Origin: Verrucomicrobiota bacterium
Lineage (GTDB): Bacteria > Verrucomicrobiota > Kiritimatiellia > RFP12 > UBA1067
Length of the DNA stretch: 64,000 nucleotides
Direction: 5' to 3'
Assembly: GCA_023269675.1 (NCBI GenBank)
Contig: JAHFSX010000006.1
Coordinates: forward strand, 1-64,000
Shown here: positions 17,778 through 27,174 of the stretch, one piece after another
How the letters are laid out: each line of letters starts with the position of its first letter
Position numbering within the stretch: position 1 is the first letter of the stretch
Notes under the pieces: generated by a model
The model's input: only the letters and a program-made list of their open reading frames with translations
What the model was told of the DNA's origin: nothing
Databases searched by the model: none
Position numbers and translations under genes: made by a program

Positions 17778-19537
17778 CAGAACAGCTCCAATTGGTTCGG
17801 GTTCTTGTTGCCGTGCGTGCGGGCTGTACCTTTCCCGGAAGGCTCGTCTTTCGGGCCTTGGGGCACGAAAACCGGGGCGGTGGCCTCATCCGTCAGGTTA
17901 ACTATAGTGCTGCTGTAGTCCTCCTTACCGAACTCGCAACGCCCCATCAGCATGGTGGGAATCTTTTTGACCTGGATATTCAGATGGCGCTTGTCGCACC
18001 CGGCGCTGAACTTCTTGCAACAGATCAGGAGATGCTCGCCCTCGGCCATCTCCTCGGCGATCAAGTCGATCATGGCCTGTGTGACGTGATTGGTGGTGGT
18101 GAAAATGAAATCCTGTTCCGTCGAGAAGCCCTGCTTCCAATAGCATTCCTGGCTGGGCGCATAGGTGAACCCTTCCTGTTTCGCCATTGCCGCAGCCATC
18201 ATGTCGGCGTTGTACTCCTCGGAGATGACGTAATTGCCGTGCTTGTCCTGCTTCAGCAAGCTCGGCGCAAGGTCGTAAAACTTGAAACCGCCGCCCCCCT
18301 TCCACTCGACCGCTTTGGAAACGCCACCTTGATCCGTACCATCGCACACCATTTGCAAGCGCGGAATAATATGAGTGTGACAGTGTTCCCCCATCTCCAC
18401 CATGATCCACCGAAGCCCCATTTTATGCGCAACAGCACCAGTTGTGCCTGAACCTGAAAAGGAATCAAGTACCCAATCGCCACGGGAGGTAACAAGGTCA
18501 AAAACACGTTTGATAAGCTGCTCTGGTTTTTTCCCTTTAGGAAATGTTACACCACCTTCATTGTGCAAGTTATTTGACAATATGTCGTCCCAAAGCGTTG
18601 TTAGCGGCTCACCCGCAACGTACTTGCCATCAACCATTTTCAATTTGTCAGAGTAAAACAGAATTCGCTCTCCGTTTTTAAACACCATATCTGAATGACC
18701 ATCACGCTCCATTTTCAGGATTACGTCTGGATTACCTTTTGATTTATCTATCATTTCTCTAGCCGCGGCACTTACACTATCATAGTCTGGGCGTGCGGTA
18801 CGTATAACCATCGCAGCGTTATCTAACACAAATGCTTCAAGCAGTTCAGGCGATTCTTTAACAAGTTTACGCGCTGCCTTTTCTGTGATGCGTTGTGAGT
18901 CTGAAAATGCCCGTGTTAATGGCACAATTTTCCAGTTTTCAATAGCATCCATCTTGTTGACAATATATTGTCCATAACGCGTATCACGACCACGCCCAGT
19001 GTATACTTTGTTCGGCTTCCATAAAGGCTTGGACTTTGAATAGATCAATATGTAGTTGCTCGTATTGACGCATCCAGGATTGATTGCTTTATGGCCTGTC
19101 GCTGAGCCCTGCTTAAATGTCACAATATTCTGTCTGTTATTGCGCCCAAATATTTCATCAAGCATTACTATCAAATAGCCCAGTTCGTTGTCATCAATGT
19201 GTACAAACAGTGTTCCTTCAGGGGTCATCAGCTTGTGCAATATGACGACTCTGTCTCGTATCAGACGAAGCCAATCCGAATGCTCCGTACTATCATCATA
19301 GTGCTCAAATGCTTGTTGCGTATTAAAAGGCGGGTCAATATAGATGCACTTGATCTTGCCGGCGAATTTCTGTTCGAGGGCTTTAAGGGCGAGGAGATTG
19401 TCGCCGTGGATCAGCATGTTCTCGTTGTGCGGGTCGCCGTAGCTCTTTGTCGGATCCTCAATCAGGATGCGCGGCTCCAGCACCGGCTGCTCGTCCTTGC
19501 CGATCCACGTCAGTTCAAGTTTCTGTTTCTTGTTCAT
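17777..19537 (-). CDS. mod: Type III DNA methyltransferase, Mod subunit
   Basis: 586 residues. An N6-adenine methyltransferase of the beta group: catalytic DPPF at residues 68-71 (YIDPPFNT) comes before the AdoMet motif FSGSGTT (LDSFSGSGTTGAVAHKMGLRW). It recognises the target for the Res-Mod complex. The stretch between the motifs (about residues 130-300) has lower GC and is the likely target recognition domain. The codons for the first 30 residues are duplicated upstream (21252-21398), see the pseudogene entry. Its recognition site cannot be predicted. Confidence 0.93.
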   Translation of the reverse strand: MNKKQKLELTWIGKDEQPVLEPRILIEDPTKSYGDPHNENMLIHGDNLLALKALEQKFAGKIKCIYIDPPFNTQQAFEHYDDSTEHSDWLRLIRDRVVILHKLMTPEGTLFVHIDDNELGYLIVMLDEIFGRNNRQNIVTFKQGSATGHKAINPGCVNTSNYILIYSKSKPLWKPNKVYTGRGRDTRYGQYIVNKMDAIENWKIVPLTRAFSDSQRITEKAARKLVKESPELLEAFVLDNAAMVIRTARPDYDSVSAAAREMIDKSKGNPDVILKMERDGHSDMVFKNGERILFYSDKLKMVDGKYVAGEPLTTLWDDILSNNLHNEGGVTFPKGKKPEQLIKRVFDLVTSRGDWVLDSFSGSGTTGAVAHKMGLRWIMVEMGEHCHTHIIPRLQMVCDGTDQGGVSKAVEWKGGGGFKFYDLAPSLLKQDKHGNYVISEEYNADMMAAAMAKQEGFTYAPSQECYWKQGFSTEQDFIFTTTNHVTQAMIDLIAEEMAEGEHLLICCKKFSAGCDKRHLNIQVKKIPTMLMGRCEFGKEDYSSTIVNLTDEATAPVFVPQGPKDEPSGKGTARTHGNKNPNQLELF

Positions 19538-19555
19538 GTCAGGCCATAAATCCTA

Positions 19556-21250
19556 TTAAGGATACGGTTGAATGCGGGTCAAAGCCACATTGTAGCCCAT
19601 GGATCGAATCGCTTGAACCCGTCCGAGAAGGTCAATCTTTGCGAATAGCGTAAGTGTCTTGCCAAGCACTTTGCTAACGCTTGCAGGGGAACTGCTATCA
19701 GCTGAATGGCTAGAACTATCATCATAGATCGCGTAAACAACTTGGAATTCTCGCTTTAGTCGTAATGAAAGTCCAGCGAGGGCAGCAATATCGCCACTGC
19801 TCAAGTCTGATTTCATGTCGATGTCAGCCGAGACGACCTTAGCTTTAAACTCTTTGCTTTCAGCATACAACAGTGCTGACACATATCCTTGCGCAAAAAG
19901 GGCGCGAAGCTCCGCACCACAAGCATGTTTAACATGAATCGCATTTACATCACTTTGACTGATCCTCAGAAGATCACAAAACTCAATGGGCCCTCTCTCC
20001 TGAGGCACGCGAACAAAATGTTTATCAAGCAAGATGTGACCAATTCCAGTATGTCTTTTATTGAAGACGTCTTCATCGTCTCCGAGCTGCCAACTCTGCA
20101 AGGCTAAGTCGTTGGGAGACAAATAGCGCACCTCATCCAACTCAGCATTAATTTTAGTAATGAAATCAGGGTTGGCCCTGAACCACAAACAATTGCTTAT
20201 AAAGTACGCCTCATTATCCAAGACAATATCGCCGCAAATGTAATGGAGCACGGACTTGTATGCATTCTTGGTGTCGTCGTCAAAACGCATCTTGACCTTG
20301 ACGGACTCCAATTCCGTATAGAGCGTGTCTTCTGCACCGGTGTGAGCTGCAAGCAGTACCGCAAGATGACTGAAAACCTCCTCATGTGATGCGCATCTCT
20401 GCCGCTTGTGGTCTTTGCAGACTGTATATTCATTCACTCGGTCCGGGAGATACCCAATATCAACATTGTCAAGGAACAGTTGATTACACACTGAGCCGTG
20501 CGCACCGGCTCCATCACGTATTGTCTTGGCAAGCCCCTGATTCAGACGATCAATCAAGTCTTGTTCATGTTTGTGATTTATGTTCTCTAACTCGGGAATA
20601 GATAGGCTTGCCGCACTACTTGCCCAGAGATCGTCAACTTCCTTGACAAACTGAAGTATGCCGGTGAAATCTCTTGCCTTGTTAACGGCAAGGGAATCGC
20701 TTGCTTTGATACTGGATCCTATTGTCGTGTATTTAGCACTGGTCTTGGTAAATGACGCCCTTAGACTTGTCAAAATGCGGTGGAGATTGTCTATATCGCC
20801 CTGCGGGTTGTATGCACCTCTAAAAACACGGTCAAGGTTGTGGACAATGCCACTTGCGTCTTTCTGTGTGAGCCCTTTCAAATTATGGGCAGCCAGTATT
20901 TTTTTCGCGATCAAAATTCCAAAACGTGGCTCTATCGAAAAGCACTCAATGAGCTTATGGAAACCCAAACCGCCCGTACACGCGTAGGTGGAACTCTGCG
21001 TGTTCACAAGCAAGACAAAACCTGCTTGCTTTGCTTTCGGCGTAATACTCGCTATCTGACTGAAAGGGGGAAACCATTTAGGAGTATATGATGGTTGATC
21101 CCCAAACCAAAGCTGATAACTGTAACCTGACGTTGGCTCTTGCCCCTCGGCGGCTTTGGTGTAACCGCCCATCTGAGCTGATGTGAAATCAATCTGTTGT
21201 TTTATGCGGTAGACTGTAATCTTACTTGTAGTGTCTTTGTTCGTCGCCAT
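19556..21250 (-). CDS. TIGR04141/DUF6119-type sporadically distributed protein
   Basis: 564 residues from the ATG at 21250. Recognised by overall pattern (ITVYRIKQ at the start, the WFPPFSQIA region, HKLIECFSIEPRFG, C-terminal LRRVQAIRSMGYNVALTRI-like end) as the TIGR04141 family, whose function is unknown but which appears sporadically beside restriction genes. The gene has lower GC than mod and res. It sits between the SNF2 helicase and mod, where a copy of the mod 5' end also remains, which suggests it was inserted into an older helicase-mod-res operon. Confidence 0.7.
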   Translation of the reverse strand: MATNKDTTSKITVYRIKQQIDFTSAQMGGYTKAAEGQEPTSGYSYQLWFGDQPSYTPKWFPPFSQIASITPKAKQAGFVLLVNTQSSTYACTGGLGFHKLIECFSIEPRFGILIAKKILAAHNLKGLTQKDASGIVHNLDRVFRGAYNPQGDIDNLHRILTSLRASFTKTSAKYTTIGSSIKASDSLAVNKARDFTGILQFVKEVDDLWASSAASLSIPELENINHKHEQDLIDRLNQGLAKTIRDGAGAHGSVCNQLFLDNVDIGYLPDRVNEYTVCKDHKRQRCASHEEVFSHLAVLLAAHTGAEDTLYTELESVKVKMRFDDDTKNAYKSVLHYICGDIVLDNEAYFISNCLWFRANPDFITKINAELDEVRYLSPNDLALQSWQLGDDEDVFNKRHTGIGHILLDKHFVRVPQERGPIEFCDLLRISQSDVNAIHVKHACGAELRALFAQGYVSALLYAESKEFKAKVVSADIDMKSDLSSGDIAALAGLSLRLKREFQVVYAIYDDSSSHSADSSSPASVSKVLGKTLTLFAKIDLLGRVQAIRSMGYNVALTRIQPYP

Positions 21251-21251
21251 A

Positions 21252-21398
21252 TCAGTGGGCCTTCCATCTGCGGGGGGACAAGTAGGCGGGACAAAACACA
21301 ATGCCCGCGTTCTTAATCAGCATCCTCAGTTCCAATACTGAATGTACGTACTTGCCGATCCACGTCAGTGACGGTTTCTGTTTGTCATTAAAGGTCAT
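21252..21398 (-). pseudogene. Duplicated 5' fragment of mod between helicase and DUF6119 gene
   Basis: A 48-codon frame whose ATG (21398) overlaps the helicase stop as ATGA. Its first 32 residues match the start of Mod at 19537: both carry KQK, LTWIGK, VLE, then R and LI at the same spacing, while the remainder is unrelated. The frame stops one base before the DUF6119 gene ATG. It is most simply a relic of the original mod start left when the DUF6119 unit entered; a functional leader peptide is possible but less likely. Confidence 0.7.
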
Positions 21399-24238
21399 AC
21401 GACTTTCCACCCGATACACATCAGCTCTTTCGAAAAGGTGTTTTGCTTGAGGCGGGCCTCAACGGTTTCAAGCAGGGCTTCCTTCTTCTGATCCACATCG
21501 TCCTGCGACTGGAAAAGGTTCATCCGCATCTCATTGCGGATAGACTCCAGTTTTTTGGCCTGGCGCTGAAGCATCACCTTCTTCTCCAGTTCAAGCACCT
21601 TGCGGGCTTCGGCCTTTTTGATCTTGATGTCCACGTCGAGCTGCTTGAGTTTGATCTCCAGGCTCTGCTTCACATCCTCGGCCCATTTTTCGAGTTTATC
21701 CATCTCCTCTTCGAAAAACTGCGCGTTGCGCTCGGAGACCTCCCCCATGACCTCTTTCTGCTTTCTGTCCAGAATCGCCTTCGTGTCCTTCGTGTTCATC
21801 GCGGTGAAAGCGTTCACCGCCCCCGGAAGGTCGAAGAGCCTCCGGCACTGGTCGTCATCGAGCGGCTCACCGCTGTCTGTCAGCGCACCGAACAGGATAT
21901 AGTCCTCCGCCTCCAGCGCACAGACGGAAAAGAATTGAGCGGTCAGGATGCCGCTCTGACCGACCAGCGGCTTGATGATACTGATGTTCCGGCCGCTGCC
22001 GCTGTAGTCAAAAACGATCTCGTCCGACTCCAGTTCCCGCTCTTTGGCCTCTTTGACCAAGCTCTGCGCCAAAGGGTGGTTCAGCCGGTACTGGTGGCCG
22101 GTTTGCAGCTCACGATGCTTGTCGCCCGCCTTAAGACAGTAGGTTTCCGCTTTGTGCGTGAAGCAGAAACATTCATCATCAAACTCGGCCCGACCTTCAA
22201 GCAGATGTCGGGTCATGCGCCAGAGGAGCGCTTCATAACGGTCGAGCGCCTCCTTGCTCTGCGCCTCATACACCTTCAGTTTTTCCGCAACCTCGCTATC
22301 GAAGTGCTCCAGCAGTTTCTGGCGCGTGTTTTTGAGCGTCTCGTCAATCTCCGCTCCCAATTCCGCCTGCAGCGCGTCGAACGCGGCCTGGATCTGCTCC
22401 GGCGTGCGGCAGGACTGATAGATCTCCACGATCCGCTTTTCGAAGTCCACGCCGGACTCGATCGCGCCGAGAACCTCATCGGACGCGCCGAACACGCCTT
22501 TGAACAACTGGAACTTTTCGGAGAGCAGTTCGAACACCCGCTGATCCGCCGCGTTGTTGCGATTGAGAAAATTGACCACAACGACATCGTGCTTCTGGCC
22601 GTAGCGGTGGCAGCGACCGATGCGTTGCTCGATGCGCTGGGGGTTCCAGGGAAGGTCGTAGTTGACCACCAGCGAACAAAATTGGAGGTTGATCCCTTCC
22701 GCCGCCGCCTCGGTGGCGATCATGATCTTGGCATTGTTACGGAAGTGCTCCACCAGCGCGGCGCGGGTATCCGCGCTGCGCGAACCGGTAATCCGGTCCG
22801 TTCCCGCATTGCCCGCTTTCCAGTCGGTGTAAATCTGTTTGGCTATCGGGTCGCTGTTGGTGCCGTTGAAAAGCACGATTTTGCCGTCATAGCCTTTTTC
22901 GGACAGGAGTTTCAGAACGTAATTCTGCGTCCGGCGCGACTCCGTGAAGATGATCGCCCGCTCAGCGCCGCCCAGCTCGCGAGCCATGGCGAAGCCGGCG
23001 TTCAGCGCCTGGAGCAGCGCCTCGCCTTTGGCGTTTTGCGTGATCTGCATGGCCAGCTCAAAAAAGCCGCGTAAATCGCGGATTTCCAGCCGGATCGCGT
23101 CCTTTTCCTCAACGGTCAGCGAGGCTTGAGGCTCATCCTCCTCGGGGGTCTCGGTTTCTTCGGCATACTCCGCAAAGGCTTCAAAATCCTCCTCGATCTC
23201 ATGCGCGGCGTCATCGGTCCGTTTCTGATCGTCTTTCAGCCGCCGTTCCAGCTTGTTAGCCAGCGAGTCCAGCGCACCGGCAATGGCAAACGTGGAAGAG
23301 GCCAGAAGCTTGCGCATGATCAGCGTCATCAGCGAGCGCTGACTGGCGGGCAGCGCCATCAGGTTCTTACGGCGCAGATACTCCGAAACCATCTCATAGA
23401 GGATCTCTTCATCCGGGGTGGGCACGAAGTCCTGCGTATAGGCCCTCCGCTCCGTGTACTTGATGTACTCCTGCACCTGCCGCCGCAGCGTGCGCTTGCA
23501 GACCGGCCGCAGCCGTTCCTTCAGGTCGGCAAATGAGTCTTCGCCGGTCAGGCGGGAAAACTGCGCTTTGAAGCTTTTGAGGTCGCCGAAAACATGCGCG
23601 TCGATAAAACTGACCAGCCCGAAGAGTTCGAGCAGCGAATTCTGCAGCGGCGTGGCAGTCAGCAGCAGCTTCGGGGCGTGAGCGAGCGCCAGTTTCAGCT
23701 CATTGGCGATCTTGTTGCCCGGCTTATAGACGTTGCGCAGGCGGTGCGCCTCATCCATCACCACGATATCCCACGGCACTTTGCGGATGAAGTCCGCCTT
23801 ATTGCGGGCAAAGGGGTAAGAGCAGATCACGATCACTTCGGCATCAAACGGGTTCGCGGAACCCTGTTTCACCGCCCGGTTGAAGCTGCCCGACTCCATG
23901 ATCTGCGACGGCAGGTAGAATTTGTCCTGAAGTTCCTGATACCACTGCTTCCGGAGACTGGAGGGCATGATCAGAAGAATCTTCCGTTTCTTCTCAGCCC
24001 ATTTCTGGGCCAGAACGATACCGGCCTCGATGGTTTTTCCCAAGCCGACCTCGTCGGCCAGCAACGCGCCTTTGGAGAGCGGCGACCGGAAGGCGAAGAG
24101 CGCGGCATCCACCTGATGCGGATTCAGATCGACCTGCGCGTCCATCAGCGTGGACGCGATCCGTTCCACGCGATCCGACGGACACCTCCGCGTCAGCTCG
24201 TAAGCGTAGTATTTGGCGTGATAGTCGGTCAGGTTCAT
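21395..24238 (-). CDS. SNF2-family helicase-like ATPase
   Basis: 947 residues. The motor core has LLADEVGLGKTIEAG (Walker A, about 60-75), VVMDEAHRLRN, LLLTATPLQN, IMIATEAAAEGINLQFCSLVVNYDLPWNPQRIEQRIGR (helicase C domain) and a C-terminal coiled coil of about 150 residues. It is a double-stranded DNA translocase of the kind found beside type III-like restriction genes and in DISARM and related systems. Start ATG 24238 gives the common NLTDYHAKYYAYELTRR; a further ATG at 24268 has a close GGAAGG and is an alternative. It is the first gene of the defence-type run. Confidence 0.88.
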   Translation of the reverse strand: MNLTDYHAKYYAYELTRRCPSDRVERIASTLMDAQVDLNPHQVDAALFAFRSPLSKGALLADEVGLGKTIEAGIVLAQKWAEKKRKILLIMPSSLRKQWYQELQDKFYLPSQIMESGSFNRAVKQGSANPFDAEVIVICSYPFARNKADFIRKVPWDIVVMDEAHRLRNVYKPGNKIANELKLALAHAPKLLLTATPLQNSLLELFGLVSFIDAHVFGDLKSFKAQFSRLTGEDSFADLKERLRPVCKRTLRRQVQEYIKYTERRAYTQDFVPTPDEEILYEMVSEYLRRKNLMALPASQRSLMTLIMRKLLASSTFAIAGALDSLANKLERRLKDDQKRTDDAAHEIEEDFEAFAEYAEETETPEEDEPQASLTVEEKDAIRLEIRDLRGFFELAMQITQNAKGEALLQALNAGFAMARELGGAERAIIFTESRRTQNYVLKLLSEKGYDGKIVLFNGTNSDPIAKQIYTDWKAGNAGTDRITGSRSADTRAALVEHFRNNAKIMIATEAAAEGINLQFCSLVVNYDLPWNPQRIEQRIGRCHRYGQKHDVVVVNFLNRNNAADQRVFELLSEKFQLFKGVFGASDEVLGAIESGVDFEKRIVEIYQSCRTPEQIQAAFDALQAELGAEIDETLKNTRQKLLEHFDSEVAEKLKVYEAQSKEALDRYEALLWRMTRHLLEGRAEFDDECFCFTHKAETYCLKAGDKHRELQTGHQYRLNHPLAQSLVKEAKERELESDEIVFDYSGSGRNISIIKPLVGQSGILTAQFFSVCALEAEDYILFGALTDSGEPLDDDQCRRLFDLPGAVNAFTAMNTKDTKAILDRKQKEVMGEVSERNAQFFEEEMDKLEKWAEDVKQSLEIKLKQLDVDIKIKKAEARKVLELEKKVMLQRQAKKLESIRNEMRMNLFQSQDDVDQKKEALLETVEARLKQNTFSKELMCIGWKVV

Positions 24239-24268
24239 GCGTAGCGTCAAACATCGATTGGCCCGCAT

Positions 24269-24711
24269 TCACCTTCCCGAGGCGATACACGGTCATCTTG
24301 AGGGCATACCTTACCACCGCATGGGGGCGATTGCCAGCGGTAAATCGGCATTAACTGGATGGGTTTGGGACGCTTGGGTGTGATCAAAACGCTACATATC
24401 AAGACAGGCCGTTGCAGACGGTAGCCCGGTTACAAGGACGGCTGCCCCCTCCCCCGCTCGGCTCTGTGGCGGTGCGGGGGAATTTACATTTTCCAGGGGC
24501 CCCAGGCGACTGGCCGGCGGCGCGCCCCCGCGGGCGCGTTGACCCGTGTTACACGGGCGATGTGGCTTCGGAGCTGGAACGGCCAGTGCTTTGCGCGCGG
24601 AGCGTCTCGGCCAAGGGCTTTATCTGCGCGTGGGCGGTATGGACGGCGCGTGAGGGCCGTAAGGAGGCATGTAACGGAAGGATCGCGTATCTGTTCGTTA
24701 TCAAACTACTC
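24269..24711. other. GC-rich spacer upstream of the SNF2 operon
   Basis: 440 bp without a supported gene. It must carry the promoter of the helicase operon, but no clear -35/-10 pair was found. It includes short GC palindromes such as GCGCCCCCGCGGGCGCG near 24520, similar to motifs at 26888 and 43350. Confidence 0.4.
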
Positions 24712-25095
24712 TTAGTCCGGTGGAAATAAAGTGTCAATTCGCTCTTGCGAGAGCTTGAGATGCCCAATCTGATTAAAACTACGAGGAAGACCGGGAAGCT
24801 CTTCCTTCAGAATTAAAAAGACTTCGCAGCTGTCAAATAAAACATCGCGCCCACCTCCTACGAGTCGGACAGCGGCAAGAATATGATACTTCGTTCCTTC
24901 TTCGGGTAGAGCGTAGACGCCGCTTTCGGTCGTTTTCACTTGAATGGCGCGCATAACCGAACCGCGAATAGCAATCAGATCGTTTCCGCTGTCCTTCAGC
25001 GGAGGAGATGCCTGAACGTCGTATTGCAAAAGACGCGCTTGAACGAGAAGTTCCCCTAACGTGCCGACAACTAAACGGACACATATTCCATTCAT
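24712..25095 (-). CDS. Small PD-(D/E)xK-like protein
   Basis: 127 residues. GELLVQARLLQYDV, then GNDLIAIRG and AIQVKTTES give the E...D...QxK order of small PD-(D/E)xK nuclease-like domains such as DUF4365-related proteins. It starts 29 bp after the TPR gene with GAAGGAAG as ribosome site, so the two are likely one operon. Lower GC than neighbours suggests separate acquisition. Function is inferred from the motif only. Confidence 0.55.
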   Translation of the reverse strand: MNGICVRLVVGTLGELLVQARLLQYDVQASPPLKDSGNDLIAIRGSVMRAIQVKTTESGVYALPEEGTKYHILAAVRLVGGGRDVLFDSCEVFLILKEELPGLPRSFNQIGHLKLSQERIDTLFPPD

Positions 25096-25124
25096 TTTTA
25101 TCTTCCTTCATTTACACTTATGGG

Positions 25125-26387
25125 TTAACGCAACTTAATACGGGGTTGCGTCCAATACGTCCAAAATTTTAACAGTTTTTCAAGTTCATTAGCCTCCTCA
25201 TCCTTGCCGCTCTGTCTATAAAACTGTGCAATTGTAGTAGCACATGTAATACTTTCGCTAATTGTACCAACTACATTGCCGTCATTTTTATCGAATGTTT
25301 TTTCAAAAATCTCCAAAGCACCTTTTACAAGTGGCTCAGCTAACTCATAGTTTTTTGTGTGCATATAAATACGAACGAGAATCTGCATGCGATAAGCAGT
25401 CTCTATGTTATCACTACCGTATGTTTTACATGTGATCTCTAAAGCCCGTTTATAATATAATGTGATCTTCGTACATTGGGTTAAATCTCTGCACTCTTGG
25501 GCAAGTGTATCTAGAATTTTAACCAAATTTATATGATCCGCACCAGTCTCCATTCTTTCTTCAATTGCAAGAACCCGCTCGTACAATAATACAGTTTTCT
25601 CCTTCTGACTCACCCTTGCCAAGGCGTAAAGACAAGATAATAATCGCTGATCGTTAGGTCCAACCATTTTCTCTTGTGTTGACAACATATTCTCAAATAG
25701 CGGTACGATATAAATACGTGGCAAATTAAGTTCACAGAATCTTAAGGTTTTATCAAAACTTAGCGTTTTGTCACATGCCGGATCGGGGTTATGCCCTATT
25801 ATATTTATCATGCGATAAAGTATGGTTTCCAATTGTGCGCACTGGCCTTGCTTGACATAGAGTTCTGCTAATTGATTTAAGTAAAATATTAAATCTGGAT
25901 GGTCGGGCCCGAGGTTGCGTTCAAACATATTGATAGCGCGAATATAGACCGTTTCGGCCAGATCATACTCTTTGTTGCCAACACAGTAGATTGCATACTT
26001 ATGCAAGTTGCTTGCGAAATGTGGCTGGTCATATTCACGATGTTCCTCTTGTATAGCAAGAGCGCGTTTGAATAAGGGTTCGCAAATAGCACGCTCATGA
26101 CTGTGACAATTTGCAATGAACATTAGTATCTCCACTAAAGTTAGATGATTTGGACCTAACGTTTGCTCTGCCATTTGCAAAGCTTGTTGAGCCATAATAG
26201 AGGACTCATTCCTAATCGAGGCATTAAAGTAATCGCTATTTCGAAGTCTTTGTGCGTTAGTATAAAGTTTTGTCCAGACGGTCTCAGCAGCTAGGTTTTT
26301 AACCTGTTTCTCAGAAACACTGTCATTGCAAGGTGTATGTTTTATCTGATTGCCACTCTGGTTGAACAGTTTTGAAATAAGGTTCAT
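25125..26387 (-). CDS. Tetratricopeptide repeat protein (kinesin-light-chain-like)
   Basis: 420 residues. At least six TPR units are seen, with the 42-residue spacing and the motifs LGPNH, LGPDHPD, VGPNDQR and YGSDNIE marking turns of NB-ARC-associated TPRs. These build a peptide-binding superhelix. The start ATG 26387 is chosen because GAGGAGA lies 5 bp upstream; the frame continues to 26474 without support. No effector domain is present, so it may act as sensor with the adjacent nuclease-like protein. The gene is clearly AT-richer than the rest of the element. Confidence 0.75.
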   Translation of the reverse strand: MNLISKLFNQSGNQIKHTPCNDSVSEKQVKNLAAETVWTKLYTNAQRLRNSDYFNASIRNESSIMAQQALQMAEQTLGPNHLTLVEILMFIANCHSHERAICEPLFKRALAIQEEHREYDQPHFASNLHKYAIYCVGNKEYDLAETVYIRAINMFERNLGPDHPDLIFYLNQLAELYVKQGQCAQLETILYRMINIIGHNPDPACDKTLSFDKTLRFCELNLPRIYIVPLFENMLSTQEKMVGPNDQRLLSCLYALARVSQKEKTVLLYERVLAIEERMETGADHINLVKILDTLAQECRDLTQCTKITLYYKRALEITCKTYGSDNIETAYRMQILVRIYMHTKNYELAEPLVKGALEIFEKTFDKNDGNVVGTISESITCATTIAQFYRQSGKDEEANELEKLLKFWTYWTQPRIKLR

Positions 26388-26474
26388 GTGTCTCCTCGTG
26401 TTTGGTAGAATTCTTAGAACGGGCACACTGCCTGAAATAGAATTACCTGACTCTATTCTAAAGAATCTTGACAA

Positions 26475-26966
26475 TTATCGCCAATCTCGACAAACGTTGC
26501 TGTTAGTAACTAGTGTTATTCGCAAAAAGAATAGCGGGCGGCGCAGTGGCTCCCATCCCCGCGCCGTAATGACTGTGCGCACAGTCTGATCATAAGCCAT
26601 TTTGGAGGAAGGATAGGGTAACACATTGTCGGTTTTCTCCACGAAAAAGCGGTGCTTATGCGGGTCAAATTCAGGGACCGCCTTCCCGTTTCTGCGGGTT
26701 AGTATAGCATTGAGAGGGCGGATGAAGAAGTGCTTTAGTTCATTATTGCGTTAGTGCATTAGAGGGGATGACTGAGGACCGAGGGCAGAGGGCGAAGGGA
26801 GTCCCCCGCCCGCTCGCTATGCTTGCGGGCGGGGACCGGGCTTTACCATGGCACCCGTGCAGGCGGAGAGACTGGCCGGGCGGGTGTGGCGCGCCCCCTA
26901 CGGGCGCGCCGGATTTTTTGGTCAAACCGGCTGCCCGCGTACGAGGCCCACGGTCGGGCGCTGAGT
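26475..26966. other. Gene-free spacer with GC palindromes
   Basis: About 490 bp with no supported gene. It has a strong palindrome, CCCGCCCGC/GCGGGCGGG, at 26807-26837 with GCTATGCTT in its loop. The block from about 26725 to 26968 is similar in layout to 43370-43485 on the far side of the element: TTATTGCGTTAGTGCAT-type words, a GCGCCCCC-type palindrome, then GCCCGCGTACGAGGCCC. Confidence 0.5.
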
Positions 26967-27161
26967 TTAGTGGCAGCATTGGGTGACGAGGCTCTGGGCG
27001 GTGGCGGTGTCGAATTGGGTCCAGCCTTCGGGTACGTTCTCGATCATGCCCATGAAGTCGCCCAGGGTGAACAGGCCCAGTCCGTATTTCGAGCGGCGGG
27101 CGAAGGAGCCGTTTTTCAGTCCTTCCTCACTGTAGGAGTAGTAGCTTATGGGTGTGTTCAT
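26967..27161 (-). CDS. Small protein of unknown function
   Basis: 64 residues, start ATG at 27161 with AAAGGAA 8 bp upstream. The sequence is of normal composition (Tyr/Ser/Gly-rich start, FTLGDFMGMIENVPEGW) and ends in QCCH. No family is recognised. It is the last of five small minus-strand genes that appear to form one transcription unit. Confidence 0.55.
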   Translation of the reverse strand: MNTPISYYSYSEEGLKNGSFARRSKYGLGLFTLGDFMGMIENVPEGWTQFDTATAQSLVTQCCH

Positions 27162-27174
27162 GGTCGTTTTCCTT

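Noticed and set aside
6240-24238. DISARM system
   Set aside because: SNF2 helicase, methylase and PLD-like protein are shared features, but DrmA and DrmB (DUF1998) are absent and a type III Mod-Res pair takes the centre.
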